The notes beneath the pieces were generated by a model. It was not told the DNA's origin and ran no database searches. It worked only from the letters and a program-made list of their open reading frames with translations. 64,000 nucleotides of DNA from Baylisascaris procyonis (lineage: Eukaryota > Nematoda > Chromadorea > Rhabditida > Ascarididae): the NCBI GenBank assembly GCA_037389465.1, contig JAZARR010000034.1, forward strand, positions 1 to 64,000, in the 5' to 3' direction. This document shows positions 36,184-48,469 of this stretch, one piece after another. Every line of letters starts with the position of its first letter. Position 1 is the stretch's first letter. The translations under genes and the position numbers were made by a program.

Positions 36184-37823
36184 CTAAAATATGTGCAAAG
36201 GAATCTTAACAACGACAGGCAACCCGTCTGCCACAATTCCCCGTCCGCTTAAATTTCTCGCCGAGCGGAATCTGCCGGTCTTATCGAGCATATGCATATG
36301 CAATGATGATCACAAGCAGCAACGTTTGGTTTTTTACGCTTCCCAATTTTTGTGCACAAGAAAGCACTGCAGAAGGAAAGGTTTGTATATATTGCATAGG
36401 TTGCCTATATCCATGTTTGCATGTCCAATTTTCGACCCTTAATCAGAACAGTGATGGCGTCAAAATTTTCACTGCGGTCGGTTACCTTCTCAACAGCTGT
36501 GAAGCCAACGTTTAGTGTTCAACTGTTCCATCGGCGATCTTTATCTGTAGATTTGACGCTCGGCTAAGGAATCTGAATTTTTTCGACTTCATTTGTGAAA
36601 ACGCATTTATTGTGGATGATTTGATATCGAACCTGACTATACGGTGACACGCATATTTTGGAGTTATGCTTTTATTGAATGCTCGAATTAAACGATCCAG
36701 CAAATAAAACGCTTTGCACAGTTTTTTATACTGTATTCCACTCGCTTTCCAGCAGAAACGCTAAAATAAATAATTTCCAACAAAGAGTTCCAAGATGCGT
36801 TTACAAAGGAAGCCTACCTCAGAGAGAGAACTCATTCAGCATAATTGTTCGCTAACTATCGACACGTTCAGAATTTGCAAGTGATGCAAGCAAACGAACA
36901 TTTGAAGACAGCTTATGCGTGCTTATGAAAGAAAACTCTCTCGGGTCACGGAAGCTATTGAAACTTAACGTTCTTTTCTCATTCATGTCTCATTCGTTAT
37001 TCAGTATGTTAGTGCCAGGCATAATTAGGCGAATTTTCATCTGTCATCTAATAAGCCAAAAGGCTGAGAGATGGAACTATATACGCTTATTTGGTGTACT
37101 TTTTCCTACTCTGTGCTTGCAAGATCGATTAATTTCACGAAATGCCCATGAATAATAAATTCCAGTTGAAACTAAATTTCAATTGATCCGACAGCTCTCA
37201 TAAACCGTCTAGAAAAAAACCTAGAAAAAATCACTACTTTTTTACTCGACTGGCGTAAAATGCAATTTGACCAGGTGCAAAATGCAAAATGCATCAAAGT
37301 TTTGAGGCACTTCTAGCGCGTTTGACCTTCCAAATTTGATGGATCAAACTGAAAGATGCTTTCATCGTGTGATGAAGATCATACCCGTGAAGTTTTATAA
37401 CTCTAGCCTTCGTGATTTCTCAATTCAGACGCCTGACAGAAATAAATGCACAGAAATACTACATCATCACAATGCACCTTCCAAATGCAGAGTTGCAAAA
37501 CGAATAGAACAAAACGGCTAATAAAGGAGGCGCATTTCTGATCCGTTAGGCCGGCCGCATAAACTGTTATGGAAGAATTCTTTTTATACGTAACACAAAA
37601 TTTTCGTATGAAATTTTCAATTCCCATTATTCATTGTAAGATTGCCAATGGGCTTGAGAGATCAAGTACTGCAAATTCGATGAACCAAGTTCGATTAGAG
37701 TGACATTTGTGGAGTAGAAACCACTTGAAACCTCTGCAAAGATACACACACGAGAGCTAGTACGACGACATCGCCATGATGCCTTTCTGTGAAAATGGCA
37801 CAACAAACGTTAAAACGAAAAAC
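36184..37823. other. Unassigned, possibly introns of the minus-strand gene
   Basis: Parts of 36190-36540 are more GC-rich than average and have open minus-strand frames (for example VEKVTDRSENFDAITVLIK), but splice sites and phases do not join convincingly. Nothing else was seen. Confidence 0.3.
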
Positions 37824-37892
37824 GCCAAACATCGGCATTCGTTTTTCTGGTGGTTCAGTCCGTTCCACAAATTCATTCGCTGTCCGCATCGT
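37824..37892 (-). CDS. Possible internal exon of the minus-strand gene
   Basis: An acceptor (cacatgcag) precedes 69 nt in phase 0 to 0 encoding TMRTANEFVERTEPPEKRMP and then MFG, a charged, protein-like stretch. The first donor is weak (gttttt). A better one (gtttgt) lies 18 bases further on in the same phase, so the exon may extend to about 37806. I do not recognise the family. The phase fits the upstream candidate at 40888-41018, which ends in phase 0. Confidence 0.3.
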
Positions 37893-38332
37893 CTGCATGT
37901 GCAACAAAATCTGACATGAAATTCCCATATACCTTTGTGTTGATAGTTAGTGCGGAGAGTGGATATAACGAGTATTGGAGAATCATCCTACAGCGTAAAT
38001 TACATCCATAAAACTTAAGTAACTTTTCCAGTTCTAAATTGCGTTCTCGCAGCCTTTATAGTCCACAAATTCCGGAACATTGTCACTCTGTGAAAATCTG
38101 CAAAAGACGTTTGAATATTGCATGGCGATGAATGACCTGTGAGATATCATTGCTTTCAAGCCTCCAATGTGCACGACTTTCCGTGAAGGTTTTTTTCTTT
38201 TGCTTGAAGATTTCTCAAATTCAAAGCAGGTCCAGAAAGTATTAAGAATTTATGTAGTTAAACAGCATATTAGATATGCGCAAAGAATAGCGAACTAGCC
38301 AAAGAGGAAGAATCGTGAAGACAGACGTTAAG

Positions 38333-38334
<2 letters not shown>

Positions 38335-38406
<72 letters not shown>
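38335..38406. repeat. (TA)n microsatellite
   Basis: About 35 TA units, just downstream (minus sense) of the 3' end of a LINE fragment. Confidence 0.97.
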
Positions 38407-38407
<1 letters not shown>

Positions 38408-38479
38408 TGCTCTATACACTTTGGCTCAGTCAAGATTTCATTCGATTCCACTCAAATGCACAAACAAACAAACAAATAA

Positions 38480-40127
38480 AACATTTATTCACACCTCGAA
38501 GCATAAGTGAAATAATCTCAAGAAAGTGGAGAGAAAAGTGGCGAACATATCACCCACAGAAAGCCATTGGGGGGGGGGGAGGGGGTGGGACGGGGGATTG
38601 GGGAGTCGAATAATACAACATATAACAGAAATCAGTAAAAGCAATAACCACTCTGATTCAACAGCCAGCAGAGTCTTTTAAAGCAATTTGAGCCTTTTCC
38701 GATACCTCAGTGAAAGAGAACATACAACAGATTCGGGCAGTGAATTCCACGCGCTTGCAATTTTGCTTGAAAAAAGTAGTTGTGAATATTCGAGTAGCAT
38801 TTAAAAGTTGTTAGCTTAAGATTACGCACTGAATGGATTTTGTTGATGACGTGACGTCATCTGTCTATCAAATTCTGCAAAATGAATAAACTTATGCATC
38901 TATTAAGTTTTGTGTAATTTACTACAAGCACCTAGTTTGGGAACATCACTATTAACGGCCAGCATCCTCTAACAGTCGTCTATAGTGCTCTATTGATTGA
39001 CTCTTATATTACATGCACATATGGCATATATTTCAGATGTTTATCTATTTGTCTTCTCTACGGTGCTGCATTTCTCGAGGTAATATTTGGTGGCAAATCT
39101 GTAGGCCTGACCAAGAGTAGAAGGAAAATGAGAAACTCATCGATGGCAAATTTGTAACAGTATGAACGACGATAAAAACCATAACTGAAAGAAAACAAAA
39201 ATGCTGAACTTCTCAAATCTCAGAGAAAAATCTTTCCAGCCCATGAGAACAACTGCAAATCGCCTCTATTCTTTAGCAAGGGAGACCCGAGATCTGTTTT
39301 CTGGCAATAGGTAAAATGTCTCATTAAAACTTAAGACCACCAGTTAAGGTGACCCATAGTATGTAGCAGACAAAGGTGCCACAACTAATTTGCCAACAAC
39401 AATAAGTAGGTTTCGCGAGTTATGTTGACCACGATGAAGGAAGATTTCTCCGTGACCAATTATAAGCACTACTTGTGGGATCGATGTTTAACACAGCCCA
39501 TAATTCTTTAAACATTGTTCGAGAAGATGTACAATCTGACATCATCAGCAAGAAGGGAAACATCTAGAGCAAGAAGAGAGGCAATTCGATAAGTCGTTTG
39601 TGAAGATAAGAAACAGCAAGGGACCAAAAGTGAACCTTTCGGCACACTATGGAAATATTCAGCATTACCGTTAGAGGCCCAACCTCTCAGAGCGTGTAGG
39701 TGACGTGAGAAGAATCACAAAACTATCCTTGCAATGAACTATGGATATCGTAATGTTTAAGTTTGAGGAAGAGAACAGAAAGAAAAATAGAACGAAACGC
39801 TTCATGGAAATCATGATAAACACCGTCAGTGAAGGCTCCACCATCGATATGGTGCAGCAGCTTTGAAATGTTCAGACAGAGCAGCCGGAATTGACCTGAC
39901 CGCATAACTTGAAGGTGTTGAACGATAATTCTGTGACCTCTTCTCGAAAGCAGATAGAGAGACACAAGAAATGCCATTCTGGGAAATACTGTTTCAGTGG
40001 TCTCAGTGAAATCAAAGCAGGTAAAGGGCCTATTATTACATGAGAAGCCCACTGTTGCTAGCAAGTTTGTTCTGCTATGGAACATATCCATAGGAGTCAT
40101 TTGGCTTTTTTCACTGCTCCTTTTCAA
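38480..40127 (-). mobile_element. Decayed LINE, reverse transcriptase to 3' end
   Basis: Minus strand. At about 39770-39850 the RT palm entry is readable: LLHHIDGGAFTDGV, then DFHEAFRSI, where D-F-x-x-A-F is the first catalytic block. Around 39540-39640 a PLLFLI...NDLS-like block follows in broken frames. The C-terminal RT tail SKIASAWNSLPESVV lies at about 38730-38780. A (CAAA)n-like 3' tail is at about 38462-38480. The element belongs with the CR1/Jockey-type fragments elsewhere in the window. It carries many stops and shifts and is surely dead. It would lie in an intron of the candidate minus-strand gene. Confidence 0.72.
38569..38604 (+). other. G-rich tract with G-quadruplex potential
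   Basis: At least four runs of three or more G (up to 11) separated by 1-3 bases, inside the 3' part of a LINE remnant on the opposite strand. Confidence 0.7.
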
Positions 40128-40887
40128 CCGCTTTTTTTGGTTACAGGCAAACCTGGATACCTTATCATGCCTTATTTACTGTGAAACACTTTGCATATTA
40201 CCGCAATGACCGAAACATGGTTACGAACAAAGTTAAATACCTGGACTGTTTCAGAATGATTGAAACTTTTGCTTTAAAGGATGAGTTAAAAAATAGAGAA
40301 AGGTGGAGATAAACGGAAAAAGGAATACCAGGTGAGGGAAGACGAGGAAGATGGAGAGGGGGAAAGACTCGTCACTTCATTATTCAGTGGTGATAAACGA
40401 ACTGCACTAGGCATGCGCCATTCTTAATGCGCCCTTAACTCATTTGATTATAAAACGACGGAAGTGCACACGCCCCCAAAACAGCCTAGCAGCGAAGCTC
40501 ATTTCAACAGAAGCGCTTCATTTCATGGAAGGGCTGCATGCTTAGCCCCACGCAAAAATATTTATGCAGACATTATTCTCATCAGCAGCCAGCAGACCAC
40601 CAACGAGTATTTTACAGAAAACAACTTTTTCATGTGATCGTTTAAAAATCTGGAGAGGGGATAGAATGAAAAGAAGGGTTTCCACTTTTTTTGCAGCACG
40701 GTCGAGCCCCACATCCTAAGTTGCGCAACATTAGTGTGTTTGCACAAGCAGATAATTAGAGTTCTGTATTTGTGAAAGGGAACGAAGATTTTCTTTCTGC
40801 CCATCAGTCGGCGCTCGACATTAGATTTCTTTGGTACGCACTGGCTGGAAGAGGTGCGGAACAGAAGTGCAACGAACAGTGATTTAC
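40128..40887. other. Non-coding or unassigned
   Basis: No gene supported. May hold the upstream remainder of the LINE fragment and intron sequence of the candidate minus-strand gene. Confidence 0.35.
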
Positions 40888-41018
40888 CTCTGAGGCTGCA
40901 CAAAATGAACGCGAGGTGGCGAATGAGGTCGACGGAGCGGCAGTGTGACGAGGCGACACGCTGAACGACGACGCCTTCGACTTTTCAACGTTGCTAGCCA
41001 GCTTGACGTGGGAAACGG
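40888..41018 (-). CDS. Probable internal exon, Ser/Ala-rich, of a minus-strand gene
   Basis: Acceptor attgcag and donor CAGAG|gtaaat bracket 131 nt of clearly GC-rich sequence. In the frame needing one base from the previous exon it encodes VSHVKLASNVEKSKASSFSV and then SPRHTAAPSTSFATSRSFCA, a serine-rich low-complexity stretch, and ends in phase 0. A second frame is also open and Arg-rich, so the frame choice is an inference. No domain is recognised. Splice sites are the best of all the minus-strand candidates. Confidence 0.42.
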
Positions 41019-42430
41019 CTGCAATATGTGCGATATTCACGCTCGGTTGGCTGGGCTCTCAGTCATCGAGCACCACCTCTAACAACAGCCACCTCACACG
41101 TCAATCATGAGCTCATTATTCAATACCACATTCGCTTCGATAGAAACTACCGCTGTCTAGAAGCGCTTCTCCCACTCGCATCCAACTTATACCTAGATGT
41201 GCTCTGTGATATTCAGGTGGGTAGGTTGCCGAACGAGTCAAGAAAGCAATCGCAGTACTCTTTCGTATCTCAATGCATCTGACTGACGCAGCTTAGTCAC
41301 CTCAGTGCTTCCCACCAAAACCTCGAGCATGGCTGCAGCCGAAACATGTCCTTTAGCAATGCACGCTATTATACAGGTCGCAGTAACATATTGTTTCAAC
41401 ATAAGAGTACGCCTCAATACGACAGTCACACAAAGCAACGCTGAACATTTGAAAGAGAACGCACCAGCATCCTTTAGATGGATTGTTCCTTACAACGTGA
41501 CAGTTCAACAAGTCGGAGGAGGTTCTCAGAAAAGCGTCCAGGTATATCACCTAACAAGTGCGGCATAAATGAGTCGGTCATATCGCAAGGCGAAGCTCAA
41601 TAAAGCATTCTGATGGTCCTGCTTATGAGCGTATAGATACGCGAGCTGATGCTGGTTTGGTTTGGCGATGAACTTCACTCACAAAAAGAACCCCTTGTTG
41701 CCAACTAGCGCAGCCACCATGCGGGCTAACTCGACGTGCCGTCGCGGAAGAATTGACTTAGACAGAGGACTATCGCTTCTATGATATGGGTAGGTGTTCC
41801 GTGTGGACTGTGTACTTAAAGTTGCTTGGTTTAAGTTTCCAAGCAACAGCAAGGATCATTCAGCTAGAGATGTTTTAGCAAAACAGGAGCAGTGAGGCGC
41901 CTTCTGGCTGCGTGGACGCCAATGTGCGCATCTAGGGCGGAGCATCTGAAGCAACTGACGACGCGTTGGCGGACCACACCGAGCTGTTAGTTTGTCGAAG
42001 GGCGGTACGCAAACCGAACCGGGCAGTAAAGTTGAGGCGTGCTGTTGTATGCGGGTCGCCGGCGGATGACGACTGCGCATCCACGTAGTGCAGTTACCAA
42101 CGCTGGACAGCTGTGGCAATTAACTCATGTGTGTGTTGTGTTTGTGTGTGTGTTCAAAACCGCAACGATGCTATCACAGGCGCCAGCCGGCCGTGTGTGT
42201 GTGTGACGCGTGGCATTGATACTGAGGCAGTGCTCTTCGCGGCTGATACCCATCCTCGCTCGGCACACACTCCTTCGGCGCTTATCCCATAACAGCCAAC
42301 CATGATCGATGCCAATCTGCGTTTGTTTCCGCCTGCCCGCACAACTCCAGCAGGCTAATCGACATATCGCCCCCGACGCTGTTTCACGTGGCGCAACCAC
42401 ACGCCTTCCCTTGCACATATCTCTCAATGT
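41019..42430. promoter_or_regulatory. GC-rich island, possible 5' region of the minus-strand gene
   Basis: GC content is visibly higher than in the rest of the non-coding DNA, above all at 41860-42420, with many CG dinucleotides and GT-rich simple repeats near 42126-42205. Long minus-strand frames occur (41856-42119 and 42125-42427), but I recognise no protein and cannot fix a start codon. It could hold a promoter, 5' UTR or first exons, or be an unrelated GC-rich repeat. Confidence 0.3.
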
Positions 42431-44716
42431 GGCCCTTATGCCACCTTCCCTTCAGATGATGCACATTCATATGTGTTAGCAACATTAGTTGCATAAATCT
42501 GTAGGTGACCACAAGCTGGCACTGTGACACTCGAAATTAGAGAAAAGCTTTTTCTGGACAGGGACGATGCATGAATTGGAAGTTTCTCATGAAATTTCCC
42601 TAAATATTTCGAAGACATCGCACGAAACGGCTCAGCCCAAACATTCACGGCTTTTACGGTATAGTTCTTAGAGTTCTGCTATGCTTTTGCAAGCTATTAG
42701 GTCACTCCAGTCCTCAACATGACACTACTTTTTCCTACAAATTTCACAAATTGCATCGCTAACTTCCGGCTCAAAGACGTTCTAAAGCATTGGTCAGTAG
42801 TGTGCATGCTCACGATTTGAAACTGCATACGCGGCTGTTACAAACTGCCCAACATGTTTCTTCAACAGCTTGATAAATGACAGTACGTTACAGCGCCAGT
42901 CATTTCAATGGAACTCGTACGCAGTTTCACCTAGCTTTTCATTAGGAGAGATGAACACATGCCTCGATATGAGGTCGTTCCCCAAGCAATGCCTACAGCA
43001 ATCTGATGGCACTCTTTGCAAAATGTCAGCATGCGAATCCATTGCAACTAATGTCTTTTTCCGCTTACAGTTTGACCCTTCACGGCACTTGTCTCAGGCT
43101 GCCAATTGTCTCAGGCTTACTTTAGCGATCTGCATGCTTGAGTAGATCCAACATATCAGTCATCAGCACCGCCTAGAAGCAATCGAATCTCAAACAGAAC
43201 GGTTAAGCATCTTTTCAACAACATGAGAGATGAAAGAGGTTGCGTACCTCGCTTAGTTTCCTCCTATAAACGCATTTCAAAAACACTCGGACAAACGCGC
43301 TGCCATGAACTCTTGAACACAAGATGTCTGTTGATTGCCTACTTTATAAAATGGGCTCGCTTGACACGAATTTATAACATGATGACTATGCATTACTGAA
43401 CCTGTTGCATCATATTGCTAATCTAGGGTGAGTAAAGTGTGCAACATCTAAACGCAACGATCAATCAAATACAATTTAACTAATAATTCGCTGTTGTATA
43501 TGTGTGCGTTCGTATTAAAATCCGACCGCTTAAGGTCCAGCCGATCAGGATGCTATTCAATAAAGTTTCACTTAACATGGGTGTTCGGGTTGGATGCAAT
43601 CAGCTTTCAGAAAGAACAATCGAACATCTGTTTAACAATATGAGATGAATTCTATGCAGTTTTAGTTGCGCCATATTTAGATCTTATATGTCTATCGCTC
43701 CTGCTGCTGTTCTTTCAGCGAGCGAAAGTTCTAAAGAAATGGAAAAGCGTGCCAAGAGAGGTGACACGATGTGCGTTTTTTGTGAGGTCGCTTAACAATG
43801 CATTCATTTTTTTTAGTGAATCAACAACTCGTAGATTTCTTCCAAATAAGATTTTTATTTTTTCTGACCCGACCAATGGGCACAAAGTCGATAGGGAGCG
43901 TTGAATACTTCAGCATGTAGCATCACTTTCGGGAGGAGAAAAAGCATGAGTGAAGATTCAGATAGACCCCAATTGTAGAAGGTGAGAAATGTAGCTGTCA
44001 TATGTTTTATGCAGAATCTAGCAAATTTTTAGGTTCCATCATTGCACCAATTTTGATTGAAACAATAAGCGTTTCCACCACAAGTCGTAAAATGCACATA
44101 AACTTTAGGCACCTTCAAAAACTTTCCCGAAGTCGATCGAGAAATGGAAAATTAGTATAGGAATCCAACATGGTCTACAGAATCCTATATGAAAATTTTG
44201 GGGGGGGGGGGGTCCCTGTGGAGGTTTGAATCCCATTCCCATCCCTTCCCTCCCTCTTCCCCGCCGGATTTATCTATAGCGCTTCAAAAAAAACGAACCG
44301 TCGCTCACCATGAGGAAACGATATATGTGATTTTTCATATCGTGTAAACAATCTTCAGCTGCATTAAAGAAAAGATGTTGAACGCTTGTGAAGGTCTAAC
44401 ACTGATATAAGAACAAAGAGCTGAGAATTTACATTACAAACGAGCTATAAGAATATAAAGAAGTCTTGCAAGAATGTAGAAATACTATCAGACTCCACCT
44501 AACAATTGGCAACCGCATTTTGGAGCCTCTTTTGTTCGATAATTTTCAGCAAATGTAGACTTATGAAATAATATCGTACACTTTCTGCACGTTTCACGTC
44601 AGAAGAAGTAACATATGCACAGTACTTCATTATAGGCTTGCAGCAAGTAACAAAAGCTTCGCGATAGCGTTTGAAAAACTCGCGCTATATAGATCTCAGA
44701 ACTTAGTGAGTTTCTC
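42431..44716. other. Non-coding or unassigned
   Basis: No supported gene. Contains a run of 12 G at about 44202-44213. The word ggtttgaatccc at 44224 looks like a tRNA T-arm box, but no tRNA folds around it. Confidence 0.4.
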
Positions 44717-45590
44717 TTAGAAACCCCAGAATGCAGTTAACCGCTTGGAAAACTCACCTGGAAACATCCAAAAAATTGTTTCTTCAGTGGAAGTGAGGGC
44801 ATCAGCATGCAATAGCGTTTCATCGTTTATGCGTAGAAGACACTCGTGATGAAAGTTTGAGCACATCACGTGGCATTTTTTTGCGGGAAACGCCAAGTTG
44901 CGACATTTTTGACAAGAGACAGAAATTATCTCTATCCTTCTTAGAACAAGCAAATTTGTTGTTGGGTCTAAAGCAGGTCTGCCAATTTTCAGGTCGTTGG
45001 CAGATAATTTGCACGCACTTGACAGCCTTTCAGAAACATCGTTAATATGAATAAGAAACAGCAGTGGTCTCGCTACACAGCATGGTTGAATGCCGGTAAT
45101 GACAGTTAGCTCTGTGGACAGCGAACTATCCATCTTTGATCCAAATATCCTTCTTATAATGAGGCATTGGACTCAATCCAGTGGAAGTCTGACGATCCTA
45201 TACCCTTCCTTCCATCGTTTTCAGAAGTTTGGTTTGACAGAATACGTTGAATGCGTTTGCTGACTAGATACACGCCATTTCCGTTTGAGTCTGATTTCTT
45301 ATCGTTGTTATTGAGTTTCTTACAGAAGAAAGGAGCTGGCACACAGCAGAGCAGCACAGTAAGAGTCCAACGTGGTCTGCACGCATTAAATTTCCAATAA
45401 GCAGGTACTCAAGAATTGCATTCTGGAAATGATGTCTGCAATCTAGCACAATGAAGAGGTTAAAGTGATGAGGGGGCAACTTTAACCGATACTGGTGGGG
45501 ACAGGGGGAGGTGAGAGCGAACCAATATCCAAAACGTTTAAGCGTACCCCAATTCCAGTGAGAAATCTGGCAGTACACAGTTTCCCACAT
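44717..45590 (-). mobile_element. Decayed LINE reverse transcriptase fragment
   Basis: Minus strand. The 138-codon frame at 44717-45133 carries the RT block RPLLFLIHINDVSERLSSAC followed by KLSANDLKIG, where the catalytic F/Y-A-D-D has become SAND. It then continues with the thumb-side text typical of CR1/Jockey-type LINEs (CLLRINDETL). The region 45154-45590 is upstream RT in broken frames. The missing second catalytic Asp and the frameshifts show that the copy is dead. Confidence 0.78.
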
Positions 45591-45930
45591 CGAAAATATT
45601 AAGATGAAATTTGCGAATATTTCACATTTAATTTTTTTTTTTTGAATGCTTTATAAAAGAAAAAATGATCCATAGATCGAAAGCGGTAAAAAGTATTACA
45701 CTGAGATAATACTGACGTAAAGTACTTTTTGCACATAACGTTCGAATAGACCTAGACGAATATGGTGCTCCAAGAAAACGGAATCAAGAAAAGAAAGAAA
45801 AGATTTCTTAAGGTAAAAGCAAACATCACGCGGGTATGAGCAGAGACGCAATAGACGACTGTTAGGAGACCACATAGTTGTTAAGAATGCAAGAAGCAAG
45901 ACGCGGATAGATTACCTATGAGAACAAAAG

Positions 45931-45994
45931 GTGACAACGTTTCGGCCCTTATCCGTTGGCATGTGCACTTGAGTTGTGCGCGGGCCATCGTCAG
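45931..45994 (-). ncRNA. Hammerhead-like motif, degenerate
   Basis: On the minus strand CTGACGA, then GGCCC ... GGGCC able to form stem II, then GAAAC, a GTT loop and GTC follow in the order of a type I hammerhead ribozyme core. Penelope-like elements are known to carry minimal hammerheads with very short stem III, and a Penelope-like RT fragment lies just upstream at 46852-47217. Two faults are visible: one extra T between CTGACGA and stem II, and a poor stem I. It is therefore probably a decayed copy or a look-alike. Confidence 0.35.
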
Positions 45995-46355
45995 AACGAA
46001 ACACATAATCCTGTTAGTAAAAGAAGCTATATAGACAGCTTAACTAAAAGCAGAGAAGATTAGGAAGGAATGGAAAAAGGAACTCTTATTTAAATAATCG
46101 AAAAATGGAAATTAAGAAAAATTGTAGCAAATATAAAAGCTATAGACGATAACACTAACCTCGTCACTCTAGTCCGATATAATAAAGGAAAAATCAAAGC
46201 TTAAAAATGGTATAATAGAAGAGCCTCTATGAAAACTAAGGTATATTTAGAATTTATGCATAAAGTTAGCTACAGAGTGTACAGTAGGTTACAAGTTAAT
46301 ATATATGAAACTATATAGTCGGAAGAAGTGAAACCAGTAATAAGCCATGATGATT

Positions 46356-46808
46356 GATAATCGATAAATCTGAGTGCAGATGTTGACGGCATCGTGCTAA
46401 CAGTGGTAACGAGCAATAATTATTTGATCTGTATTTAATACTAGACCTATCGAAGCAATATGAATAACATTTGAAGCTCACTAAAACATTCTCAGGGCTA
46501 AATACTAATATAAATACTAGAAAAGAATACTAATACTAATATACAGAAGTTAGGTTGCAAGTAAAACAAATCCATGAATGGAGAGTGGAATACAGGAGCT
46601 ATAGGATCATTTAACACTACGATGTAAAGTTACGTGAATAAATGCTCCGTTGAGAAATACAGTACTGAAGAGCGATAATCAATAAATCTTAGTGTACATG
46701 GTCAAAGCGATTGTACTATGAAATAGTAGCACAAGTAGAGCAATATTTATTTAAGGTTAAACCTATAGAAAAACTCGCTTATGGAATTGACTTTTAGGGC
46801 TATACATA
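46356..46808. repeat. Diverged tandem repeat, ~150 bp units about 318 bp apart
   Basis: The block starting gataatcgataaatctgagtg at 46356 recurs in changed form at 46674 (gataatcaataaatcttag). The shared text continues through gagcaata.ttattt, acctat.gaa and agggcta. The copies are clearly diverged. They lie between the Penelope-like ORF and the hammerhead-like motif, so they may be part of that element's terminal region. Confidence 0.55.
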
Positions 46809-46851
46809 CAAAAAGGATCTAATCAATACGAATGGTTAATAAGCGTAAAAA

Positions 46852-47217
46852 CTAAAGTCCGTGAACTATTTCGTTAATAAAACTTTTAATGCCCTGTCTA
46901 TTAGGATAGACGAACTTATACACTAATTCTAGTTTGCTAATTATAGCTCTATATAAATATTTTTCTACTAGAATAGGATTAAAACCTCTGTCCTTATAGT
47001 TTTTAAGCAGTCCTTTACATTTGTTAATGAAGTCGGTCTTAAATGAGCATAGTTTACTAAATCTAAAAATTTGAGAGATTATAAGGTTTTTGTGTATAAA
47101 AAGTGGAATGTTACTGTCGAACTGAGTGTATTTATTAACTGAGAAACTAAATTGATCCGTTTTATCATAGACATTTGAAACGACACCATTAGAGGTAATA
47201 TTTAAGTTTAAGTCCAT
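46852..47217 (-). mobile_element. Penelope-like reverse transcriptase C-terminal fragment
   Basis: Open frame of 121 codons with LDLNLNI-like start (MDLNLNITSNGVVSNVYDKT), then SFSVNKYTQFDSNIP, LIISQIFRFSKLCS and LLKNYKDRGFNPILVEKY. This order (xLDLxI, VYDKxDxFxF, DSNIP, SQxxRFxxxC, a short helix with xxGF) is the conserved end of a class of Penelope-like retroelement RTs. The upstream palm is not readable, and I found no GIY-YIG endonuclease downstream. I am sure it is RT-related; the class is from memory and less sure. Confidence 0.62.
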
Positions 47218-48469
47218 AAAATTAGCTGCGTCTCCATAAATTAATTTAGCAACGTTCTGAAAAAACCAATATCATCATTCGAAGTCAGTATTGGCAGCGC
47301 TAACCCTATGCCGAACATTTATTATTTCTGTGATGTATTGTACAGTTGCTTCACATTTCCGGGCCTTCTTCTCTTTTCCCTGACATATTTATTATATTTT
47401 TGCGATTATCATGCAACACTTTTTAAATGTGTCCAATGCAGCCGTGTTGTTTTGTCTATTTCAGTGTCCCGAAGTGATAAAGCAAAAAAGTATGAGCAAA
47501 AACAGCAAGAAAGAGCAAAATATCCGAAAAGCTAGTACGTGCAAACGGGTATTCATTCGATCCATTCACAAGAAATATTCTTTCGAGGCGAGTCACTGCA
47601 AATATTTTGGCACCCCTCGTCACTGCAAATTTCCTCATGTCTAGATGCACTTTAAAAGCTATATTTATAAAATTAGGATGCCTTGCTATAATGTGTTTCG
47701 CGAATGCTGGATTGATCGTTAGTCGATAAATTCTCTCACATATTTATCTTACAAACATGACCGTCATTATTAGCGAAGAAGAGTCCAGCACATTCTGATC
47801 ATGGATGGCTTCGAGTGTTAGCCATTGCAGAGTTAAGATTTGGACTTTCTTGATTTGTGGCAGCATTTGTCGATGCAGTACTGAAATTAAAATCATCTAC
47901 ATTAGCAGATGATCGAAGTGCGGTGCACCACTGCGTATTAATCCTGAAGCATTCAGCGCCTTAATAACTGAGCAACTTGGAAGCCTGAAAAATCCGATCC
48001 AACAAAGAATTCACGTTAAAAGCCACATTAACACTCAAAAGTCAACAGTCGGAGAGAAATGAATATGATTCAAGAGAAATAACAGTGATGTGCGAATTGG
48101 CTAAGCCTGCAACGCTTCCACTTCTCTCACTTAAGAACTATTGCAACTGAACAGCAGATAAACGGAGCTGAACTTGAATGGAGAATAACAGTCGACCGTT
48201 GAAAGCCGCACTTTGAGCAATTATTACGGTATTACACGTGAGAACTTTGCAACGTTGGAAACACTTCGCGCATTGAAGTAGATGCATCATCCGTTCAGTA
48301 TAATTACATTGTTCCAGACTAGCTTCTGATGGACCGCATTTCGCCGAGTTGAGGTAATTCGGAAAGCATGTTCGCAGAGCACTTCAGTGACCACGGAAAC
48401 GATGCTTGATTAATGGATACATATAGCATCCCAGCTACACAAACGTTGTGCCTTCCTCATCCGTAGTGC
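47218..48469. other. Non-coding or unassigned
   Basis: No supported gene. May contain the lost upstream part of the Penelope-like element. Confidence 0.35.

Noticed and set aside
44222..44235. tRNA T-arm-like word ggtttgaatccc
   Set aside because: No anticodon arm or acceptor stem can be built around it.
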